The notes: a model not told the origin generated them from the letters alone. 64,000 nucleotides of DNA from Fontibacillus puldeungensis (GCF_042678945.1 NZ_JBHTLM010000013.1:90478-154477), one strand, 5' to 3'; shown: positions 17,747-27,423, counted from the first letter of the stretch. Numbers and translations: made by a program.

Positions 17747-20086
17747 TTGGATAATACGGATCAAGCTTGGCAAGATGAACAGCGTCGTGTGGAATATGTT
17801 TCAGTTCAAATTGATTCCACAATTCGCAGACTCGAGCAGGAGGTCGGCTCGGTTCGTGGTGACGTTGTTTCCATGCGGAAGGATTTTTGGGATGAGGTAA
17901 CGGTGAACTTCAGCGAAGCAGACGACGTCGGAGAAACGTCAACCAGTTTGCGGCAGCAATCTCAGGTGCTCTCGGAACGTGAGAGAAGCCATTTGCACGC
18001 ATCGGCTGCCCTCGGCAAAATGAAGCGTTTAAAGCAGTCGCCATACTTCGGAAGGATCGACTTTGCAGAAGACGGGGAGCCAGAGGAATCAATCTATTTG
18101 GGCATTGCTTCTCTTCTGGAAGAAGGAGACGAATCCTTTCTGGTTTACGACTGGAGAGCTCCGATCTCCAACCTTTATTACGACAGCGTACCTGGTCCAG
18201 CTACCTATGAAACGCCTTCCGGGACAATTACCGGCACGATGTCGCTGAAACGGCAATTTGTGATCCGTGGCCGTGAAATCAAGCTGATGTTTGACACCGG
18301 GATGACGATTGGAGATGAACTGCTTCAGCAGGTGCTGAGCCGCAGCTCCGACGCCCAAATGAAAAGCATTGTGGCTACAATTCAACGCGAGCAAAATCGA
18401 ATTATCCGAAATGATCGCAGTCGGATGCTTATCGTTCAAGGCGCAGCCGGGAGCGGGAAAACATCAGCAGCTTTACAGCGAGTCGCCTATTTGCTTTACA
18501 AGCATCGCGAAGTACTTCAGGCAGACCAGATGATTCTTTTCTCTCCAAACCCGATGTTTAACAGCTACGTTTCAACAGTACTCCCTGAGCTTGGGGAAGA
18601 AAATATGCAGCAAACGACGTTCCAAGAGTATCTTGAGCATCGGCTTGGACGTGAGTTCCAACTGGAAGATCCGTTTGTTCAAATTGAATACGTTCTGTCC
18701 GCGAAGGAAGACGAAGATTACCAAGCCAGAATTCATGGTATTCGGTATAAATCCTCCGCTTTGTTTCTCGAGGCGATAATTCGCTATAAAGAGCTGCTTG
18801 AGAAAAAAGCGATGAATTTCAAACCGGTGCGATTCCAAGGACGGGAAGTAGTCAGTGCGGAGGCCATTTACAACCAATTTTATGCATTCGATCCGGCGAT
18901 TCGGCTCGCCAACCGCTGCGAGCTTCTTAAGGAGTGGCTGCTGAAAGAAATAGCGGCCTTTGGCAAGGGGGAGCTTAACGAACCGTGGGTTGAGGAGCAA
19001 ATTCAGTTGTTGGATGTTGAAGATTATCAGCGAGCATATCAGCGCATGCGCAGGGGGCAAGGAAAGAACGATTCGTTCAACGATTACGATGAAGAGAAGA
19101 CGATCCTTGCCAAAATGGTGGTTAGCGATCGCTTAAAGCCACTTCGCAAATGGGTGAAGTCTCTGCGATTTGTAGATGTGACAAAGCTGTACTCCCAGCT
19201 GTTCTACAACACGGAAATTATGGTGGAAATCAATCCCGGGAAATTGCCGGAGCGTTGGGAGGACATATGTCTACATACCCTGCAGAAGGTCAGACAGGGT
19301 GAGCTGTATTACGAAGATATTACCCCATTTCTGTACTTAAAAGAGCTCGTGCTCGGTTTTCGGTCCAATTCGTCGATAAGACATGTCATCATCGATGAAG
19401 CGCAGGACTATTCTCCATTCCAGTTATTTTTCTTGAAACGGCTATTTCCGCGGGCGAAAATGACCGCGCTGGGTGATTTAAACCAGGCGATCTATGCTCA
19501 TGCATCCGTACTCCAGCAGTCCTCGGTGCTGAGCGATTTGTACGGGGAAGCGGAGAGTGAACTCATTACCCTAGAGCAGAGCTACCGCTCCACTCGGGAA
19601 ATCGTAGAATTTACCCGGGAGATGATACCCGGAGGAGAGAGCATAGTTCCGTTTAACCGTCCAGGCGAAAAGCCTGAGGTTCGTGTTTTTTCGAACATTG
19701 AAACACTTGAATTAACCCTTTGCGAAACGACTAAAAAGCTGATGTCGGAAGGATTCGAGTCCGTAGCAATTATTTGCAAGACAGCGGCGGAAAGTCTCGA
19801 TGCCTATAATCGGCTAAAGGCTGAACTTCCGGTAAAGTTAATCAAAAAAACGACTTTGTCTTTTGAAAAAGGGGTCCATGTCATCCCGGCTTATTTAGCT
19901 AAAGGCGTCGAATTTGATGCCGTTTTGATCCATGACGGCTCAAATCAGAAATACACTCGGGAAGCTGAACGCAAACTATTCTACACGGCGTGTACAAGAG
20001 CGATGCATTTGTTGTTCGTCTATTCATTAGGGGAACCGAGCCGCTTTATCTCAGAGGCATCACCTAGTACCTATAATCGGCGGTAA
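17747..20086 (+). CDS. helD: HelD, RNA polymerase recycling motor ATPase
   Basis: UvrD/Rep-like superfamily 1 protein of 779 residues. In B. subtilis HelD pries RNA polymerase open and frees it from DNA and nucleic acids. The N-terminal coiled-coil arm (about 1-110: ERERSHLHASAALGKMKRL) precedes the split motor; Walker A is GAAGSGKTS (about 233-241) and Walker B is IIDEAQDYS (about 548-556). QSYRSTREIVEFTR and LFYTACTRAMH are later helicase motifs. Length matches the family. The start is TTG, giving DNTDQAWQDEQRRVE, with AAGGGAG 8 bases upstream; a GTG 12 codons earlier lacks a good site. HelD is also known to confer rifampicin tolerance in some relatives. Confidence 0.93.
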   Translation: MDNTDQAWQDEQRRVEYVSVQIDSTIRRLEQEVGSVRGDVVSMRKDFWDEVTVNFSEADDVGETSTSLRQQSQVLSERERSHLHASAALGKMKRLKQSPYFGRIDFAEDGEPEESIYLGIASLLEEGDESFLVYDWRAPISNLYYDSVPGPATYETPSGTITGTMSLKRQFVIRGREIKLMFDTGMTIGDELLQQVLSRSSDAQMKSIVATIQREQNRIIRNDRSRMLIVQGAAGSGKTSAALQRVAYLLYKHREVLQADQMILFSPNPMFNSYVSTVLPELGEENMQQTTFQEYLEHRLGREFQLEDPFVQIEYVLSAKEDEDYQARIHGIRYKSSALFLEAIIRYKELLEKKAMNFKPVRFQGREVVSAEAIYNQFYAFDPAIRLANRCELLKEWLLKEIAAFGKGELNEPWVEEQIQLLDVEDYQRAYQRMRRGQGKNDSFNDYDEEKTILAKMVVSDRLKPLRKWVKSLRFVDVTKLYSQLFYNTEIMVEINPGKLPERWEDICLHTLQKVRQGELYYEDITPFLYLKELVLGFRSNSSIRHVIIDEAQDYSPFQLFFLKRLFPRAKMTALGDLNQAIYAHASVLQQSSVLSDLYGEAESELITLEQSYRSTREIVEFTREMIPGGESIVPFNRPGEKPEVRVFSNIETLELTLCETTKKLMSEGFESVAIICKTAAESLDAYNRLKAELPVKLIKKTTLSFEKGVHVIPAYLAKGVEFDAVLIHDGSNQKYTREAERKLFYTACTRAMHLLFVYSLGEPSRFISEASPSTYNRR

Positions 20087-20207
20087 ACGACGGTTTGGGT
20101 GAACTGTATGAGCGATTAACACCTAATTCCCAAGCGGAATAATTTTGCCCCGGCGGCCCAAACTAATGAGGCATGTAGTAACGCCTTCATGAAGGGTGGC
20201 CATTGGT

Positions 20208-21458
20208 ATGAAGGTCAACAAAAAGGGCGTATTGGTTGCCTTAGCATCCATACCGCTTATTATGACGCTGGGAAATTCCATGCTTATCCCGATACTGCCG
20301 CAGATCGCTCGAGAGCTGCGAGTATCGTCTTTTCAAGTGAGTATGTTAATCACGGTTTACGCGGTAGTAGCCATTTTGTTAATTCCTGTTGCCGGGTATC
20401 TTTCGGATAAATTTGGGAGAAAGGCAATCATCGTTCCTAGTCTAATCATAGCCGGTGTCGGTGGTGCTATTTCCGGGGTGGCCGACTGGTTTACGGAGGG
20501 GATAACCGTATATTGGCTTATTCTCGGCGGCCGATTCCTTCAGGGCATCGGAGCTGCAGGCGCTTTTCCCATCGTGCTGCCGCTCGTTGGTGATTTGTAT
20601 GATAACGAGGAGGAAGTTAGCCATAATCTAGGAGTCATTGAAACGTCCAATACATTTGGAAAAGTGCTCAGCCCGATTCTTGGTGCACTACTCGGCGCAT
20701 GGATTTGGTACATTCCACTGCTGTCGATTCCCGTGTTGTGCTTGATCTCGTTGCTGCTAGTTATTTTTTTGGTTAAGGCTCCCAAGCAAAGGACGGAAGG
20801 TAAACCGCTGAGAGAGTTCATTCGTGATATCAAACACGTCCTCAAGCAAAAGGGACGCTGGCTCAGTGCAATATTTGCCATTGGCTGCATATGCATGTTC
20901 CTGTTGTTTGGTGTCCTATTTTACTTATCGGAGCAGCTTGAGGTGAAACATGGTTTGAACGGAGTTATCAAGGGATTGGTATTAGCCATTCCATTGGCAG
21001 CACTCTGCCTGGCTTCTTACTTGACCGGCAAAAGGATTGGGAAAAACAAAAGCCTAATGAAATGGTGCGGTGTGGCCGGTCTAGTATTGGCAACAGCTGC
21101 TTTATTTGGTATCGGTTTTTTTAATAACATATACTTTGTGATTGGCTGTCTCATCGTGTGCGGAGCAGGGATCGGTATTGTGCTTCCTAGCTCGGATGCG
21201 CTAATTACCGAAGGGATCGATAAAGAAATGCGGGGCACGATTACTTCGATCTATAGCAGTATGCGCTTTATCGGAGTATCTGCAGGTCCGCCGGTCGTTT
21301 CGCTTCTGGTTAAGGCTGGACATATGACGTTATTTTTTGTGTTTGCGGGAGTTTCATTTGTAGCCGTTATGCTGCTGTTATTCATGGTCAAACCGGAGCC
21401 GGACAAGGGCAAAGGCTCAAAAACGGTTAAAACTCCCCGTCCTCTACACCAGGGCTAA
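20208..21458 (+). CDS. MFS drug-efflux-type transporter
   Basis: Transporter of 416 residues with about 12 helices. It shows the MFS motif A (GYLSDKFGRKAII, after helix 2), GGRFLQGIGAAGAFPI in helix 4 and a motif C-like GVIETSNTFGKVLSPILGAL in helix 5, the set seen in proton-coupled drug antiporters of the DHA1 group. ATG is chosen because AAGGGTGG lies 8 bases upstream; a GTG four codons earlier is within that site. A hairpin follows the gene. The drug or metabolite exported cannot be told. Confidence 0.88.
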   Translation: MKVNKKGVLVALASIPLIMTLGNSMLIPILPQIARELRVSSFQVSMLITVYAVVAILLIPVAGYLSDKFGRKAIIVPSLIIAGVGGAISGVADWFTEGITVYWLILGGRFLQGIGAAGAFPIVLPLVGDLYDNEEEVSHNLGVIETSNTFGKVLSPILGALLGAWIWYIPLLSIPVLCLISLLLVIFLVKAPKQRTEGKPLREFIRDIKHVLKQKGRWLSAIFAIGCICMFLLFGVLFYLSEQLEVKHGLNGVIKGLVLAIPLAALCLASYLTGKRIGKNKSLMKWCGVAGLVLATAALFGIGFFNNIYFVIGCLIVCGAGIGIVLPSSDALITEGIDKEMRGTITSIYSSMRFIGVSAGPPVVSLLVKAGHMTLFFVFAGVSFVAVMLLLFMVKPEPDKGKGSKTVKTPRPLHQG

Positions 21459-21491
21459 TTTGATTAATCATAAGAGAATATGTAAAAAAAG

Positions 21492-21529
21492 AGCAGCGAG
21501 TACTAAAGGTTGACCGAGTACTCGCTGTT
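21492..21529. terminator. Long hairpin after the MFS gene
   Basis: AGCAGCGAGTACT and AGTACTCGCTGTT form a 13-bp stem (one G-T pair) around a 12-base loop. The A-run is on the left, so the T-tract lies on the minus strand, although both flanking genes run plus. It may still end the MFS transcript. Confidence 0.6.
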
Positions 21530-21648
21530 CTAATATGTTAGCTTTTTTGGTATGATAAAAGCTGAAAATCACAGTTATCATGTTATGTACATATCACGCT
21601 CAATTATGGCTAAATAAGTCGCAATCATGTCTGGAGGGGTCAAGTCTT

Positions 21649-22335
21649 ATGAATGCAAAACAAGCTGCGGGTTACCGTGCTGCAGAGCTGGTTAAGGACG
21701 GAATGACGGTCGGGCTCGGAACGGGATCGACCGCTTATTATGCCATTGAGAGAATCGGCGAAATGGTGGAAAAGGGATTACGCATTCGAGCTATCGCAAC
21801 CTCTAATGCTTCGGAGGAGCTTGCAGTGAAATATCAAATTCCGCTGGTAAAGGCGGCTGAGGTAGGCCATTTGGACATCGCTATTGATGGGGCTGATGAG
21901 GTCGACCCGCAAATGGCGTTGATAAAAGGCGGCGGCGGGGCGCTGCTTCGTGAAAAGCTGGTGGCGATAAACAGCAGTCGGTTTGTCGTAATCGCTGACA
22001 GCAGCAAAATGGTACCTCACCTTGGAAAGTTCAAGCTGCCGATCGAGGTAGTACCATTCTGCTATGAGTGGACGCTAAGACAATTGGAAGCTAGGTACCC
22101 CGTTCCTTTTGAACAACGGATGCGGGAGGGGGGGAAATATGTTACCGACAACGGCAACTACATTGTTGATGCTGCCTTTGGTAAAATTGATAACCCCGCT
22201 AAGCTTAATGAGGAGCTCAAGGCGATCACAGGCATAGTTGACCATGGCTTATTCGTGAATATCGCAAGCACGGTGATTGTAGGATACGAAGACGGACGTA
22301 CTGAGGTGAAAGAGGCATCATGTTCAAAAGAGTAA
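21649..22335 (+). CDS. rpiA: Ribose-5-phosphate isomerase A
   Basis: Enzyme of 228 residues of the pentose phosphate pathway, interconverting ribose 5-phosphate and ribulose 5-phosphate. Conserved elements: GLGTGSTAYYAI (phosphate-binding loop, about 23-34), DGADEVDPQM (catalytic Asp, about 80-89) and KGGGGALLREKLVA (catalytic Glu). ATG is chosen because of GGAGGGG about 9 bases upstream. The last bases overlap the following acetyltransferase gene by 16 bases, so the two are cotranscribed. B. subtilis uses RpiB instead; RpiA here is a difference from that species, not an oddity. Confidence 0.95.
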   Translation: MNAKQAAGYRAAELVKDGMTVGLGTGSTAYYAIERIGEMVEKGLRIRAIATSNASEELAVKYQIPLVKAAEVGHLDIAIDGADEVDPQMALIKGGGGALLREKLVAINSSRFVVIADSSKMVPHLGKFKLPIEVVPFCYEWTLRQLEARYPVPFEQRMREGGKYVTDNGNYIVDAAFGKIDNPAKLNEELKAITGIVDHGLFVNIASTVIVGYEDGRTEVKEASCSKE

Positions 22336-22754
22336 CTTCTCAGATAGAGGATCCAGGTATTCGGGAACTGCTGGAATATGTTTTGTACGAGCCCGAAGCG
22401 CTTGAAGATGCGATTCGCATGTATAAGACGGAGAATTCAGCGGAAATGTACGCATATGAAAATGAAGGGGAATTAATCGGGTTAGTTGGCTATAAAATCG
22501 ATTCGTCTCGTGTGCTTGAAATTGTTCATCTTATCATTCATCCGGAGTGTCGTATGCAAGGGTACGGGCGTGATTTAGTTTTGGAAGCCCTGGGTCAAAC
22601 CAATCCGGAAATGATTCTCGCAGTTACAGATGGAGATGGTGCGCAATTTTTTCGCAATATCGGGTTTCAGATTACGGGGGTTACCGATGAATCCAGCGGC
22701 GAGGAACGTTTTCGCTGCGTTTATCTGGTTCAGGAAGAAGAATCGGAAGAGTAA
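22320..22754 (+). CDS. GNAT-family N-acetyltransferase
   Basis: Small acetyltransferase-like protein of 144 residues. The acetyl-CoA site is HPECRMQGYGRDLVLEAL (about 78-95), close to the Q/RxxGxG/A consensus; LEIVHLIIHP gives the preceding beta strand, and AQFFRNIGFQITG is the usual late helix-strand. The start lies inside rpiA (16-base overlap), preceded by GAGGTGAAAGAGG. Acetylated substrate unknown. A terminator follows within 75 bases. Confidence 0.88.
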   Translation: MFKRVTSQIEDPGIRELLEYVLYEPEALEDAIRMYKTENSAEMYAYENEGELIGLVGYKIDSSRVLEIVHLIIHPECRMQGYGRDLVLEALGQTNPEMILAVTDGDGAQFFRNIGFQITGVTDESSGEERFRCVYLVQEEESEE

Positions 22755-22775
22755 TAATCTAATAATCGTTGTTGA

Positions 22776-22826
22776 AGCGAGTGCAGGTGGAGGATATTTC
22801 TCAACGCCTGCGCTCGCTTTTTTTCA
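22776..22826 (+). terminator. Terminator of the rpiA operon
   Basis: AGCGAG-T-GCAGG pairs with CCTGC-G-CTCGCT and is followed by seven Ts. It separates rpiA and the acetyltransferase gene from the MarR operon. Confidence 0.88.
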
Positions 22827-22839
22827 AATTATTGAGGAT

Positions 22840-22883
22840 TTGACTTTCCAGGTACAATGGCCTATAGTTTCATTGTCGAACTA
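22840..22883 (+). promoter_or_regulatory. Promoter and possible MarR operator
   Basis: TTGACT (22840-22845) and TATAGT (22863-22868) are spaced 17 bases apart. Overlapping the -10 and start region is the dyad ATAGTT-N9-AACTAT (22864-22884), followed by another half AACTATTTCATAGT. A dyad over the promoter fits autoregulation by the MarR protein encoded just downstream. Confidence 0.7.
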
Positions 22884-22928
22884 TTTCATAGTAAAACAAT
22901 ATGGACGAGTTTAAGGAGGAGTTTGGGG

Positions 22929-23378
22929 GTGGATCATGAGTCGAAACGGTTGATCGAGCGTTACATGGAGGCTTATTTTGTGGTGACGAAGCGGATGCAT
23001 GCAGAAATACAGGAAGGGATTCAAGACGATATCACCATGGATCAGTTTCAAGTGCTGGACTACATATCCAGACATGAGCGTTGTACTTCAACGGAATTGG
23101 CCGATGTGTTTGCTGTCGGCAAAAGCTCGATTACAGCCATGATCACAAGACTGGTTGATAAAGGGATACTGCAGCGTACCCGGGATGAGGATGACCGTCG
23201 TGTCGTCTATTTATCGTTGACGGAGCATGGAGAATCCAATTATCGCAAAGCCCAGCAAAAGATCATGCATACCGTGTCTACTTATATGGTGCATTTTGAG
23301 GCGGAGGAGATCGAAGGCTTTATCAGTGCTTTCGAAAAACTAGCCAGACTGATCGGGGAAGGGAGTTCAGAAAAATGA
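22929..23378 (+). CDS. MarR-family transcriptional regulator
   Basis: Winged-helix regulator of 149 residues. DNA-binding elements are STELADVFAVGKSSITAMIT (about 55-74) and the wing RTRDEDDRRVVYLSLTEHG (about 84-102), close to the family consensus DxRD/DRR. GTG is chosen for AAGGAGG 9 bases upstream. Its stop overlaps the MMPL transporter start (ATGA), so regulator and efflux pump form one operon, a common arrangement in which the regulator represses the pump until a ligand releases it. The ligand is unknown. Confidence 0.92.
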   Translation: MDHESKRLIERYMEAYFVVTKRMHAEIQEGIQDDITMDQFQVLDYISRHERCTSTELADVFAVGKSSITAMITRLVDKGILQRTRDEDDRRVVYLSLTEHGESNYRKAQQKIMHTVSTYMVHFEAEEIEGFISAFEKLARLIGEGSSEK

Positions 23379-26300
23379 GATTCATACTGAAGGCAAGATG
23401 GGGAATCTTGCTGTTATGGATCGCTTTAGCGGCCATACTGATGATTACGGCACCATCGATGGGAGATTTGGTGCGGCAAAAGGGTGAAATTGCTGTTCCG
23501 CAGGGCTATTCCTCCTCCGAAGCTTCCGCAATTTTGTCGGAAGTGGCTGATATGAAAGGGGGAGCTAAAGAGACACAGATTGCTCTCGTTTTTCATGATG
23601 ATCAAGGGATTAACGATGCAAAGACAAAAGAGGTTGAGCAGGCCATCTCGTCTTTGCGAGGGAAAATGGCGAAGTTTGGGATTGTATCGATCACGGATCC
23701 GTTTGAAACGCCGGCCGCCAAGGAGAAGATGATCTCCAAGGACGGCAAGACGATTCTAACGTCTTTATCCGTCACGGATAAGGAGCAGTCGTTGAAGGAT
23801 ATCGAAAAAAGCATTCATCAAGAGCTTGAATCCGTTCCGGTCAAGCACTACTTGACAGGGCAAAAGCAAATTAATGAAGATATGGTGGTCAGCTCCGAGC
23901 AAGGATTACAGAAATCGGAATACTTTACGATAATTTTCATTTTGCTGATCCTGTTCGTGGTATTCCGGTCTATGGTGGCACCGTTCATTCCGCTGCTGAC
24001 AGTCGGTATTAGTTATCTAGTTTCCCAGTCGGTTGTAGCCTTCCTGGTGGACACGGTGAATTTTCCGATTTCGACCTACACGCAGATCTTTATGGTTGCG
24101 GTCATGTTTGGGATCGGGACCGACTACTGCATTTTGCTGATCAGTCGGTTTAAGGAAGAACTGCAGCATACGGATGACCAGTGGGAGGCTATTGTTCGCA
24201 CCTACCGTACGGCTGGAAAAACGGTATTCTTCTCCGGCCTGGCCGTCCTTGTCGGATTCTCGACAATCGGCTTGTCGCAATTTATGCTGTACCGCTCTGC
24301 CGTTGCGGTTGCCGTAGGCATTGCGGTTATGCTGCTGGCGCTCGTAACCATCGTTCCGTTCTTTATGGCAGTGCTCGGCACGAAGCTGTTCTGGCCATTG
24401 CGCAGCTCCTTGGAGCATAAAGAAAATCGCTTCTGGGGGGCTATCGGTTCCTTTTCGCTGAAACGTCCTTGGGCAGCGCTTCTGATCGTAGCGGCTGTCA
24501 CTGTACCATTTCTGATCTCCTACAGTGGCAACGTCTCCTTCAACAGCATGGAGGAAATTGGTGACCAGTATGAGTCCGTCAAGGGGTATAACATCATCTC
24601 CGACAGCTTTGAACCGGGCGAGTCGCTCCCATCCACGGTTGTCATCAAAAACGATGAACGCATGGACAATGCTGATTATATGGCGCTGGCTGAAAAAATC
24701 AGCCGTGAGGTTACGAAGATAGACGGGGTAGCCAGCGTAAGAGGAATAAGTCGTCCGACCGGTGAGGTGCTTAAAGATTTTGAGTTAAACAACCAAGTGA
24801 AAACGGTCGGAAAAGGTCTTGGCGAAGGCAATGAAGGCTTGACCAAAATCAAAAACGGTTTGAACGAAGCAAGCCAGTCGCTCACGGCGAATACGCCAAA
24901 GCTGAAGCAAGCTGCCGACAGCACCGGCAAGCTCGCTGAGGGCACCGGGAAGCTGAAAGATGGCATTAGCCAGCTGTCCGGAGGATTAACCGCGATTGAG
25001 AAAGGCATCCGCGACGGGTCGAAGGGAGCTGGCGAGCTGAAGAAGGGCTTGCAGCAGGCGCAAAAAAGCGCCGAGACTCTTGCGAGTGCACACGAACAAC
25101 TGCTTAAAACTTACCAGCAGCTCGGTCAAGGCATCTCGTCGTTAGGGGGAGGAATTACGGAGATTCGTCAGTCGATGGACACGGCTTCGCAAGGCCTTAC
25201 CGCGCTCAACGCACGGTTTGCAAGTTTGGAAGGGAAATTCCCTGGACTGACCACTGACCAGGACTATTTGACAATCAAGGGTACGGTGACAGAGACCGGT
25301 AAAGGGATGTCCCAAATGACGACCGGACTGAAGCAGGTAGAAGAGCAGCTTGGAAAAGTTGATGGTGGTTTGAAACAGGCTAATGCAGGTTATGCCCAAG
25401 CAGCTGCAGGAAGTAAACAGCTTGCCGGCGGTCTGAATCAAGTCATTCAAGGCCTTTCAAAACTGGAAGGCGGACTAAATCAAGCTGCCGACGGCCAGGG
25501 AAAAATTGCAGGAAAAATTCCGGATGTCGTAACCGGGCTAGCACAAATCGAAAACGGACAGAAGCAAATTCAGGGCGGATTCAACCAATTTTCCGGTCAA
25601 ATCACTCAATTGACTGATGGTCTCGACCAAAGCGTCGACGGTTTGTCCAAAGTTTCCGGCGGTCTTGGTAGCGCTCAGGAATATTTAAACGAGGTCGGCG
25701 AAACGAATAACGGCCTGGATGGCTGGTATGTTCCGCAGCAGGCGCTTGAGAACGACCAGATCAAGCAAGTGTTCGATACGTACCTGTCTCCGGATCGTAA
25801 AGTGATGAAGCTGGAAGTTGTATTTTCCAGCAATCCGTATGGCCATCAAGCGATTGATAGTATAGGCACGGTCCAAACCGTTGCACAAAAGGCCGTCAAA
25901 GGCACGAAGCTTGAAAATGCGGATATCGCCGTTGGCGGCGTATCAAGCACGTTTAATGATCTAAAAACGATATCTGGTAACGACTATACGCGAACGGTCA
26001 TTTTGATGTTGGCTGGTATTTTCATCATCCTGGTGATATTGTTCCGCTCGATCGTAATGCCAATCTATATTATCGGCTCCCTGATATTGACGTACTATAC
26101 CTCAATCGGGTTCACCGAGTGGGTATTTGTGGACATCTTCGGGTACTCCGGCATAAGCTGGGCAACTCCATTCTTCGGGTTTGTCATGCTCGTTGCTCTG
26201 GGTGTCGATTACAGCATCTTCTTGATGGATCGTTTCAATGAAAACAAGGAATGGGATGTCGGCGATGCTATCCTGCATTCCATGCGCAATATGGGAACGG

Positions 26301-26536
26301 TCATTCTGTCGGCCGCCGTTATTCTCGGCGGAACGATGGCCTCCATGTATCCGTCAGGAGTGCTGTCCATGCTCCAAATCGCTACGCTCGTCCTTTTCGG
26401 ATTGGCGCTGTATGCTGTTCTCGTTCTGCCATTCCTGATTCCGGTTATGGTTAAAATGTTCGGTCAGGCGAACTGGTGGCCGTTTCATAGACGGATGGGA
26501 AGCTCCAGCGACAGCTCATCTTCCTACAATGCGTAA
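23375..26536 (+). CDS. MMPL/RND-type transporter
   Basis: Large membrane transporter of 1053 residues, of the YdgH/MmpL group that exports lipids, siderophores or drugs with proton force. N-terminal helix (8-27), then an outer domain, five to six helices (about 185-370) with the conserved GIGTDYCILLISRFKEEL, a second outer domain, and a final set of helices (about 865-1035) with ALGVDYSIFLMDRFNE. These GxxxDY motifs hold the proton-relay Asp-Tyr pairs. Between the two halves lies a long Gly-rich helical stretch (about 470-780; recurring phrases such as GLKQVEEQL, GLNQVIQGLSKLEGGL), like that in YhgE/Pip proteins. It shares an operon with the MarR gene. Confidence 0.93.
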   Translation: MRFILKARWGILLLWIALAAILMITAPSMGDLVRQKGEIAVPQGYSSSEASAILSEVADMKGGAKETQIALVFHDDQGINDAKTKEVEQAISSLRGKMAKFGIVSITDPFETPAAKEKMISKDGKTILTSLSVTDKEQSLKDIEKSIHQELESVPVKHYLTGQKQINEDMVVSSEQGLQKSEYFTIIFILLILFVVFRSMVAPFIPLLTVGISYLVSQSVVAFLVDTVNFPISTYTQIFMVAVMFGIGTDYCILLISRFKEELQHTDDQWEAIVRTYRTAGKTVFFSGLAVLVGFSTIGLSQFMLYRSAVAVAVGIAVMLLALVTIVPFFMAVLGTKLFWPLRSSLEHKENRFWGAIGSFSLKRPWAALLIVAAVTVPFLISYSGNVSFNSMEEIGDQYESVKGYNIISDSFEPGESLPSTVVIKNDERMDNADYMALAEKISREVTKIDGVASVRGISRPTGEVLKDFELNNQVKTVGKGLGEGNEGLTKIKNGLNEASQSLTANTPKLKQAADSTGKLAEGTGKLKDGISQLSGGLTAIEKGIRDGSKGAGELKKGLQQAQKSAETLASAHEQLLKTYQQLGQGISSLGGGITEIRQSMDTASQGLTALNARFASLEGKFPGLTTDQDYLTIKGTVTETGKGMSQMTTGLKQVEEQLGKVDGGLKQANAGYAQAAAGSKQLAGGLNQVIQGLSKLEGGLNQAADGQGKIAGKIPDVVTGLAQIENGQKQIQGGFNQFSGQITQLTDGLDQSVDGLSKVSGGLGSAQEYLNEVGETNNGLDGWYVPQQALENDQIKQVFDTYLSPDRKVMKLEVVFSSNPYGHQAIDSIGTVQTVAQKAVKGTKLENADIAVGGVSSTFNDLKTISGNDYTRTVILMLAGIFIILVILFRSIVMPIYIIGSLILTYYTSIGFTEWVFVDIFGYSGISWATPFFGFVMLVALGVDYSIFLMDRFNENKEWDVGDAILHSMRNMGTVILSAAVILGGTMASMYPSGVLSMLQIATLVLFGLALYAVLVLPFLIPVMVKMFGQANWWPFHRRMGSSSDSSSSYNA

Positions 26537-26559
26537 ATTTTTAAGTTAAAAACGATAAC

Positions 26560-26611
26560 AAAAAACGCCGTGCTTTCTTCACCCTTAGGTGGAAGGAGCA
26601 CGGCGTTTTTT
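26560..26611. terminator. Bidirectional terminator after the MMPL gene
   Basis: AAAAAACGCCGTGCT pairs with AGCACGGCGTTTTTT. It ends the MMPL transcript and the convergent TPR gene. Confidence 0.92.
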
Positions 26612-26629
26612 GTACTGCATGCTAGTCTA

Positions 26630-27301
26630 CTATAGGACCATTCTTTTGACATAGCTGCGAAGTGCCCACTTACGTTCCTGCCGTTTCTTGTATTTAGGTA
26701 ACGTACGGTATACGGCAATCGATTCGTCAAAAGCCTTTCTTGCTTCCTCCTTGCTTCCTAGCGAATGATACAGCGTGCCAAGCAAATAATAGGCTTCGCT
26801 CGAAGAGGATTGAATTTCCCGGAACCTCGCGGCATAGTCAAGTGCTTTTTCCGGTTCTTTGTCCTTTAAAGCCGAGGCAAGATGAAGATAAGGCTGTCCA
26901 TATTTCACCCGATCATTAATTTGAAGCGCCCGCAGAATCTGCTCTTCTCCTTCCTCTAGATGGCCCAAACCTAATGAGGCGGTTCCTAAGTCGTCCCAAA
27001 ATTCAGCAGAAGATTCCGAGGATGGCTTCGCCTCCTGAAGCAGGTCATAAGCTTCGCGGTAACGCTTGCGCTCAAGCAGCAGCCGCGCCAGTTCACGCTT
27101 GGCGGAAACATCAAAATGGTTGACGGCGAGCTGTTGCCGGAGCCGAGCAATATTCCGAGAACGACGGAAAGGTTTCATAAAGCTGGGAAACACTCCGACA
27201 TAACGACGGTCCAAAAAATAAATGATGACCAGCAGCACCAAAAGTGCCAGGAACGGATTTCCCGTCAACCAGGTCAATAAAAAGAATAGGAGTAGCTTCA
27301 T
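26630..27301 (-). CDS. TPR-repeat membrane protein
   Basis: Protein of 223 residues with one or two N-terminal membrane helices (LLLFFLLTWLTGNPFLALLV) followed by a basic turn and tetratricopeptide-like repeats (AKRELARLLLERKRYREAYD; WDDLGTASLGLGHLEEGEEQ; AYYLLGTLYHSLGSKEEARK). TPRs mediate protein-protein contacts, so a scaffold role at the membrane is likely. ATG is chosen with GGTGGAGG directly upstream; the GTG five codons before is in that site. No partner is encoded next to it. Confidence 0.85.
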   Translation of the reverse strand: MKLLLFFLLTWLTGNPFLALLVLLVIIYFLDRRYVGVFPSFMKPFRRSRNIARLRQQLAVNHFDVSAKRELARLLLERKRYREAYDLLQEAKPSSESSAEFWDDLGTASLGLGHLEEGEEQILRALQINDRVKYGQPYLHLASALKDKEPEKALDYAARFREIQSSSSEAYYLLGTLYHSLGSKEEARKAFDESIAVYRTLPKYKKRQERKWALRSYVKRMVL

Positions 27302-27394
27302 GTCGTCCTCCACCAAATCATATTATTACCAATTATACCACATGGGTATAAGGGACCGATAATAACAGCGGAGGAATCTATACTGCTTAACGAT

Positions 27395-27423
27395 AAAAAG
27401 AGACTGCCCAAATATGGACAGCC
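27395..27423 (-). terminator. Terminator of the coiled-coil protein gene
   Basis: On the minus strand GGCTGTCC and GGGCAGTC form an 8-bp stem (with two G-U pairs), followed by CTTTTT. It lies about 35 bases after the stop of the gene at 27457. Confidence 0.75.
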
